A stretch of DNA of 38,422 nt from contig JBNKLQ010000017.1 of assembly GCA_050292445.1 (NCBI GenBank), forward strand, positions 1-38,422, read 5' to 3'. The translations under genes and the position numbers were made by a program. Each line of letters begins with the position of its first letter. Position 1 is the stretch's first letter. The DNA is from Leptofilum sp050292445. GTDB taxonomy: Bacteria > Chloroflexota > Anaerolineae > Promineifilales > Promineifilaceae. This document shows positions 34,737 through 38,422 of this stretch, one piece after another. The notes beneath the pieces are model-generated. The model was not told where the DNA came from. It ran no database searches and saw only the letters and a program-made list of their open reading frames with translations.

Positions 34737-35378
34737 TCATGCCGTTCCCATGCCTCTTTCTAAAATATGGAGAACCTGGTCAAATAATTTTTCTGCTTCG
34801 GGTGTTTCAAAGAGGGAACGGCCGTCTGCCAACGCACCCCCATCTTGCAAACGGTTAAGCAAATAACCACCTAATTCTGAAAAAATCGCGCTGAACAGAA
34901 ACGCCGCCAAATCGGGATCGATTTCCGAGGAAATGTCATCCATTATTTGACCTTGTTCCACCAGCTGCCGAAAGAAAACGGCCGCACCCACCCGCGCCTG
35001 TTCCTGCATTTCCACAGGCAGCGCACCGCTGCGCACGGCCCGGTAGCCAATCTGGCTCAGCTGGGGCCGGGCCAGCTCAAACTTGATCCCGGCGGCACTA
35101 AGCCAGCGAATATAGGCAAAGGTGCCCATCTGCGGATCGGGCGGATTGTCGCCTAAAAACTGCGCCTTGGCTTCCGCACCCAGCGTCAGCAGATAGGTGT
35201 ATAAATCTTCCTTGTTCTCGAAGTATTGGTAAAAGCTGCCTTTGGCAATGCCCGCCTGGGCCACAATGCGAGAAATGGAGGCCGCGTCGTAATCATTCTC
35301 GGCAAACTCCGCCAGGGCCAGGTCGATAATGCGCTGCCGTTTTTCTTGGGGTAGATTGAAAAAAGTGTCTTTGGGCAT
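34737..35378 (-). CDS. TetR-family transcriptional regulator
   Basis: The 213-residue protein has an N-terminal helix-turn-helix (residues about 10-55, AEFAENDYDAASISRIVAQAGIAKGSFYQYFENKEDL) and a C-terminal ligand/dimer domain. The HTH is canonical. It is followed by the SDR gene, its probable target. The start is ATG 35378. A perfect promoter with an operator-like palindrome lies directly upstream (35404-35464), consistent with autorepression. Ligand unknown. Confidence 0.92.
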   Translation of the reverse strand: MPKDTFFNLPQEKRQRIIDLALAEFAENDYDAASISRIVAQAGIAKGSFYQYFENKEDLYTYLLTLGAEAKAQFLGDNPPDPQMGTFAYIRWLSAAGIKFELARPQLSQIGYRAVRSGALPVEMQEQARVGAAVFFRQLVEQGQIMDDISSEIDPDLAAFLFSAIFSELGGYLLNRLQDGGALADGRSLFETPEAEKLFDQVLHILERGMGTA

Positions 35379-35403
35379 CTGTCTTTGTTCCTAAACTCTT
35401 AAT

Positions 35404-35435
35404 GTGACCGACCGGTCATGTGACTAATCGGTCAC
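35404..35435. promoter_or_regulatory. Operator candidate for the TetR regulator
   Basis: The outer arms GTGACCGA (35404-35411) and TCGGTCAC (35428-35435) are perfectly symmetric, with an inner GTCA/TGAC pair, giving a 32-base two-fold symmetric site. It abuts the -10 box of the tetR promoter, in the position where a bound TetR dimer would block RNA polymerase. Confidence 0.75.
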
Positions 35436-35464
35436 ATTATACAAAACGGCCGTTCCCCTGTCAA
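35436..35464 (-). promoter_or_regulatory. Consensus promoter of tetR
   Basis: On the minus strand TTGACA (35459-35464) and TATAAT (35436-35441), both exact, are separated by 17 bases. The spacer contains an ACGGCCGT octamer (35446-35453). Confidence 0.85.
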
Positions 35465-35539
35465 GCAACATCCTCCATCAATCAATCAGCCAGATGTCAC
35501 TCGGTGCCTGTGACATTTGTCAACAGTTGCTTAATTCGA

Positions 35540-35568
35540 TTGACGCTCCAAATTTGAGTTTGTATAAT
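35540..35568 (+). promoter_or_regulatory. Promoter of the MerR-type regulator gene
   Basis: TTGACG (35540-35545) and TATAAT (35563-35568), 17-base spacer. Upstream TGTCAC (35495-35500) and GTGACA (35510-35515) form a 9-spaced inverted pair that may be a regulator site. Confidence 0.75.
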
Positions 35569-35631
35569 CCCCCACAGTTACATAGATTTGCATAGATTTT
35601 TACTATTTTACGGCGATTTCAGGCACTTTTT

Positions 35632-36258
35632 ATGAATAACTTTCTCCCCGAAACTGAGCAGTGGCTCACCCTGTCCGATGCAGCTTCTTTGCTCGGCGTA
35701 CATGGGACCACCCTACGGCGCTGGGCAGACAATGGGCAAATCCCTTTTATGCTCACGCCAGGCGGACATCGGCGGTTTGCCATGTCTGATCTGAATCAAT
35801 TTGCGGCCAGTCGGCGTCAGGCCCAATCACCTAGCAGCATTGAGCAGATCTGGGCAGAAAATGCGCTCACACAAACGCGCCAAACTATCTCTGCCCACAA
35901 ACAGGACGATTGGTTGTCTCAGTATGATGACCAAATGCGGGAAGAACATCGGCTGTTAGGCCGCCGCCTGATGGGGCTGACGCTGCAATACATTTCTGAT
36001 CCAGAGGCCAATGGCAGCCTGCTCAAACAAGCGGAAGAGATTGGTCAACAATACGGCCGTCTTTGTCACCAAACCGATATGCCGCTCACCCAAGCATTAC
36101 AAACCACGCTGCTCTTTCGGGACATGCTGGTAGATACGGCCTTCCAACTGCCCAGCTCCGCTTCAATCAAACCAGAGGCCAACCTGCGGCTGATGCGCCG
36201 CATCAATGAACTGCTCAACGTGGTGCATCTGGCCATTGCCAAAAGCTACGAACAATAA
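35632..36258 (+). CDS. MerR/excisionase-type DNA-binding regulator with helical C domain
   Basis: The 208-residue protein has a winged helix-turn-helix at about 10-60 (WLTLSDAASLLGVHGTTLRRWADNGQIP and GGHRRF), the MerR/BldC-type signature. The C-terminal 140 residues are helical and contain no cobalamin-binding motif (no DxHxxG), so it is not a CarH/LitR photoreceptor. The C domain recalls RsbR-N or globin-like sensor helices, uncertainly. The start is ATG 35632 without Shine-Dalgarno. It lies divergent from tetR, with separate promoters, and upstream of the protoporphyrinogen oxidase gene; a regulatory link is possible but not shown. Confidence 0.82.
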   Translation: MNNFLPETEQWLTLSDAASLLGVHGTTLRRWADNGQIPFMLTPGGHRRFAMSDLNQFAASRRQAQSPSSIEQIWAENALTQTRQTISAHKQDDWLSQYDDQMREEHRLLGRRLMGLTLQYISDPEANGSLLKQAEEIGQQYGRLCHQTDMPLTQALQTTLLFRDMLVDTAFQLPSSASIKPEANLRLMRRINELLNVVHLAIAKSYEQ

Positions 36259-36271
36259 GCGTAACGCCCAG

Positions 36272-36335
36272 AGGTGCAACGCACTTTATCCAGGCCATTC
36301 GGCCCGCACATCAATACTTCAAGTGCGTCGCACCT
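36272..36335. repeat. Second copy of the AGGTGCGACGCACTT inverted repeat
   Basis: AGGTGCAACGCACTT (36272-36286) pairs with AAGTGCGTCGCACCT (36321-36335) with one mismatch and a 34-base loop. It is the same arm sequence as at 6526-6559. Confidence 0.8.
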
Positions 36336-36445
36336 GAATAATAATTTTCAAAAAACGATAAGCAATTTGATACCAGTTTTCAGGCAAGCCGGGGTGTGTG
36401 GCGACGGCCGTTTCTTCCGCTTGCCTGCCTAAGGAAATAGATGTG

Positions 36446-37888
36446 ATGAATCAGCAAACCCTTGAGATTGTCATTGTTGGCGGGGGAATTTCTGGCCTGG
36501 CCGCTGCCTATTATTTAGAAAAAGCCGCGAGGCAGCACAATATTGCCCTTCACACCACCATTCTAGAAAAAGAAGCCCAGCCAGGCGGTAAGATTGCCAC
36601 CCAGCAGCAAAATGGCTTCGTGTTTGAAGGCGGCCCGGAATCGTTTGTAACCCGCAAGCCGGAGGCGTGGGAACTGTGTCATGAACTGGGGCTGCAAGAC
36701 CGGCTGGTGGGCACCACACGTCCGGGCAAAAATTATGTGCTGCACAACGGCCGTCCCGCCATTGTGCCCAATGGCCCTGGTAGTTTCCTCTCCACGCCGC
36801 TGCTCTCACTTGGTGGCAAGCTGCGCCTGCTCAAAGAGCCGTTTGTCAAGCCGCGCACCGAGGCATCTGATGAATCGCTAGGCAGTTTTTTGCGCCGCCG
36901 CCTGGGAGATGAGATGGTGGACAACATCGTCAAGCCCGCCATCGGTAGTGTGTATCTGGGGGATGTGGATGCCATGAGCGTGCAGGTGTCGTTCGGCCGT
37001 TTTGCCGAGATGGAGCAGCAGCACGGCAGCGTCGTGAAGGGCATGTTTGCCCTGATGAAAGAAAAGCGAGCCGAGCGCAAAGCGTCTGGCGAAGCGCGCC
37101 CGCCCAAAAAGCCATCTTTTGCCACGTTGCAGGGCGGCTTAATGGAGTTGGTAAACGCGGTAGCGGCGAAAATCGAGGGTGATGTTTTGCTGGAAACGGC
37201 CGTTTCCAACCTGCGCCACGATCCCACCAACGCCAAACCGTACACAGTAGAATTGAGTGACGGCCGTTTGCTAAACGCCGACATGGTGATTTTAGCCACA
37301 CCGACCTTTGTGATGGCTGATTTGCTGAATGATGTGGTGGAAACGGCCGTCACCAACCAACTTCGCACCATCCCCTACAACCCCGTCACCACCGTGAACG
37401 TCGCCTTCAACCGCAGCGACATCACCGACCCATTTGATGGCTTTGGTGTGGTGGTGCCAGAAAGCGAAACGTCTCAACTGCTGGCTGTCGAGGGGATGTC
37501 GGCCAAGTTCCCCCACCGCGCGCCGGACGACCAGTTTGTCCTGCGCGCTTTTGTGGGCGGGCAAAAGCAGCCAGAGCTGGCCGATTTGCCTGAGGCCGAG
37601 CTCATCAGCCTGGTACGGCAGGAGTTGGCCCAAATTTTTGGCATCAGCGCAAAGCCGACGCAGATTCACATTCAGCGTTGGCAGCCCGCCAATCCGCAGC
37701 CGCCCGTCGGCCACCTGGCGATGATTTCCGAGATTGAAAAGCAGCTGGCCACTGAACTACCCCAGCTCTACCTGACTGGCGCGGGCCTGCGCGGCCAGGG
37801 CATTCCTGACTGCATCCGCCAATCCCACAGCCTGGTCGAGCAAATCATGGCCGATTTACAACCCGCGAGCCAATCCTTGGCCGCCTAG
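36446..37888 (+). CDS. hemG: FAD-dependent protoporphyrinogen oxidase
   Basis: It oxidises protoporphyrinogen IX to protoporphyrin IX with FAD and oxygen, the last step before metal insertion to haem or chlorophyll-type pigments. The FAD loop VGGGISGLAAAYYLEK is at 11-26 and EGGPESF follows; the C-terminal TGAGLRGQGIPDCIRQSHSL closes the FAD site. The length from ATG 36446 is 480 residues, normal for HemY/HemG-type PPOX; the longer frame from 36398 adds residues unlike the family. AAGGA lies about 10 bases upstream. No other haem gene lies in the window, but a PucC-like transporter follows. Confidence 0.92.
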   Translation: MNQQTLEIVIVGGGISGLAAAYYLEKAARQHNIALHTTILEKEAQPGGKIATQQQNGFVFEGGPESFVTRKPEAWELCHELGLQDRLVGTTRPGKNYVLHNGRPAIVPNGPGSFLSTPLLSLGGKLRLLKEPFVKPRTEASDESLGSFLRRRLGDEMVDNIVKPAIGSVYLGDVDAMSVQVSFGRFAEMEQQHGSVVKGMFALMKEKRAERKASGEARPPKKPSFATLQGGLMELVNAVAAKIEGDVLLETAVSNLRHDPTNAKPYTVELSDGRLLNADMVILATPTFVMADLLNDVVETAVTNQLRTIPYNPVTTVNVAFNRSDITDPFDGFGVVVPESETSQLLAVEGMSAKFPHRAPDDQFVLRAFVGGQKQPELADLPEAELISLVRQELAQIFGISAKPTQIHIQRWQPANPQPPVGHLAMISEIEKQLATELPQLYLTGAGLRGQGIPDCIRQSHSLVEQIMADLQPASQSLAA

Positions 37889-37898
37889 CAACCCCCAA

Positions 37899-38081
37899 TT
37901 GTCATGCTGAACGCAGTGAAGCATCCCTACGAACACAAAACAGTGAAACCCTTGACCAGCAAGGATTTTGTCTGGCCAACTTTAGAGGGATTTTTCGCTG
38001 CGCTCAAAATGACAAGTGAAGGTGTTTTGTGTAGCCGCGCTTTCTTAGCGCGAAAGAGCGAGGATTGGAATCCTCGGCTAC
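37899..38081. repeat. Two inverted-repeat blocks between PPOX and the PucC-like gene
   Basis: No gene is supported in 37889-38194. TTGTCATGCTGAACGCAG (37899-37916) faces a matching AGGGATTTTTCGCTGCGC...AATGACAA (37986-38015). A second block has GTAGCCG (38031-38037) with CGGCTAC (38075-38081) and an inner CGAGGATT/AATCCTCG hairpin (38059-38076). These are repeat elements, probably also dispersed in the genome. Confidence 0.7.
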
Positions 38082-38194
38082 AACGTTTAACAAGAACAAT
38101 CTCGCAAGGCGCAATCTCCTTACACACTTTTTCTCTGCGGTTGGCAATCCAGGATTGCATGCGTCTCTGCGTTAAAAATCAGGAGATTTAAGAA

Positions 38195-38422
38195 ATGAAG
38201 CGAAATTTCAACTTAATTCGGCTGGCGGCCGTGCCGCTGAGCCTGACGCTGATCAGCATTTTGGCGGGCAGCGTCATTAATCGAGTCATGGTGGTGGAAC
38301 TGGGCCTGCCGGTGACGCTGGCCGGGCTGTTTCTGGCCGTGCCGCTGCTGGTCGCCCCCGTGCGCGTCTGGCTGGGACACCGCTCCGACGCCTACCCCAT
38401 TCGCGGGCTGCGGCGAGAGCCG
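38195..38422 (+). CDS. PucC-type MFS transporter, N-terminal part (3' truncated by window)
   Basis: The frame from ATG 38195 is open to the window end (76 codons). GGAG lies 9 bases upstream. The N-terminal LNRVMVVELGLPVTLAG-like stretch and LVAPVRVWLGHRSDAYPIRG match the PucC/LhaA family, membrane carriers linked to assembly of light-harvesting complexes or bacteriochlorophyll delivery. Two hydrophobic segments are visible at about 9-31 and 40-58. Family members also occur in non-phototrophs. Adjacent PPOX fits tetrapyrrole handling. The rest of the gene is outside the window. Confidence 0.75.
   Translation, partial: MKRNFNLIRLAAVPLSLTLISILAGSVINRVMVVELGLPVTLAGLFLAVPLLVAPVRVWLGHRSDAYPIRGLRREP

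Noticed and set aside
1..38422. Thr-Ala-Val and Gly-Arg recurrence in proteins as the cause of ACGGCCGT
   Set aside because: The octamer occurs in all codon phases and in non-coding DNA, so peptide selection cannot explain it.

Overview
The window looks like chromosomal DNA of a Gram-positive-related, non-Firmicute bacterium. Chloroflexota (an Anaerolineae/Ardenticatenia-type lineage) is my best guess. This is an inference from moderate GC, a T-box leader, many lipoproteins with LxxC lipoboxes, consensus TTGACA/TATAAT promoters, GTG and TTG starts, and intergenic spaces packed with degenerate inverted repeats. There is no prophage, insertion sequence or CRISPR array.

Layout. 1-6026: the 3' end of a GH13 alpha-glucosidase/amylase, a 1044-residue lipoprotein fusing FG-GAP repeats and an ASPIC/UnbV domain to a di-haem cytochrome c peroxidase, and a second GH13 enzyme. 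6155-7638: consensus promoter, a threonine-type T-box leader with terminator, and asd. 7671-11375 (minus strand): a four-helix-bundle (S23-type) gene flanked by inverted CACCC-rich sequence, a DUF3048 lipoprotein and a hybrid histidine kinase. 11634-12862: fabH, then tRNA-Leu(GAG) with its own promoter and terminator. 12934-15006 (minus): a sugar-nucleotide epimerase and an unknown two-TM protein. 15331-22136: a compact plus-strand run argF - TPR protein - cdaA - cdaR - der. 22214-31034: a propeller-like lipoprotein, a THUMP methyltransferase, an LppX-like lipoprotein with DUF4259, a TerB-like protein, a DEAD-box helicase, a DDAH-type hydrolase and a membrane protein. 31263-33760: two tandem paralogous zinc-ribbon membrane proteins of unknown function. 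33780-36258: an SDR and its TetR regulator, then a MerR-type regulator. 36446-38422: FAD protoporphyrinogen oxidase, and the start of a PucC-type transporter cut by the window edge.

The strongest unexplained signal is not a gene. The palindromic octamer ACGGCCGT occurs about 66 times (hand count), roughly once per 580 bases, in coding and non-coding DNA, on both sides of genes and in all three codon phases. Chance would give about one. It resembles the HIP1 element of cyanobacteria in behaviour but not in sequence. A second layer of structure is a set of dispersed long-armed inverted repeats in nearly every intergenic gap; at least two of these families recur inside the window.

Functional links: threonine-pathway control by tRNA charging (T-box on asd), c-di-AMP synthesis with its regulator (cdaA-cdaR) next to the ribosome-assembly GTPase Der, and tetrapyrrole metabolism (protoporphyrinogen oxidase beside a PucC-like carrier).
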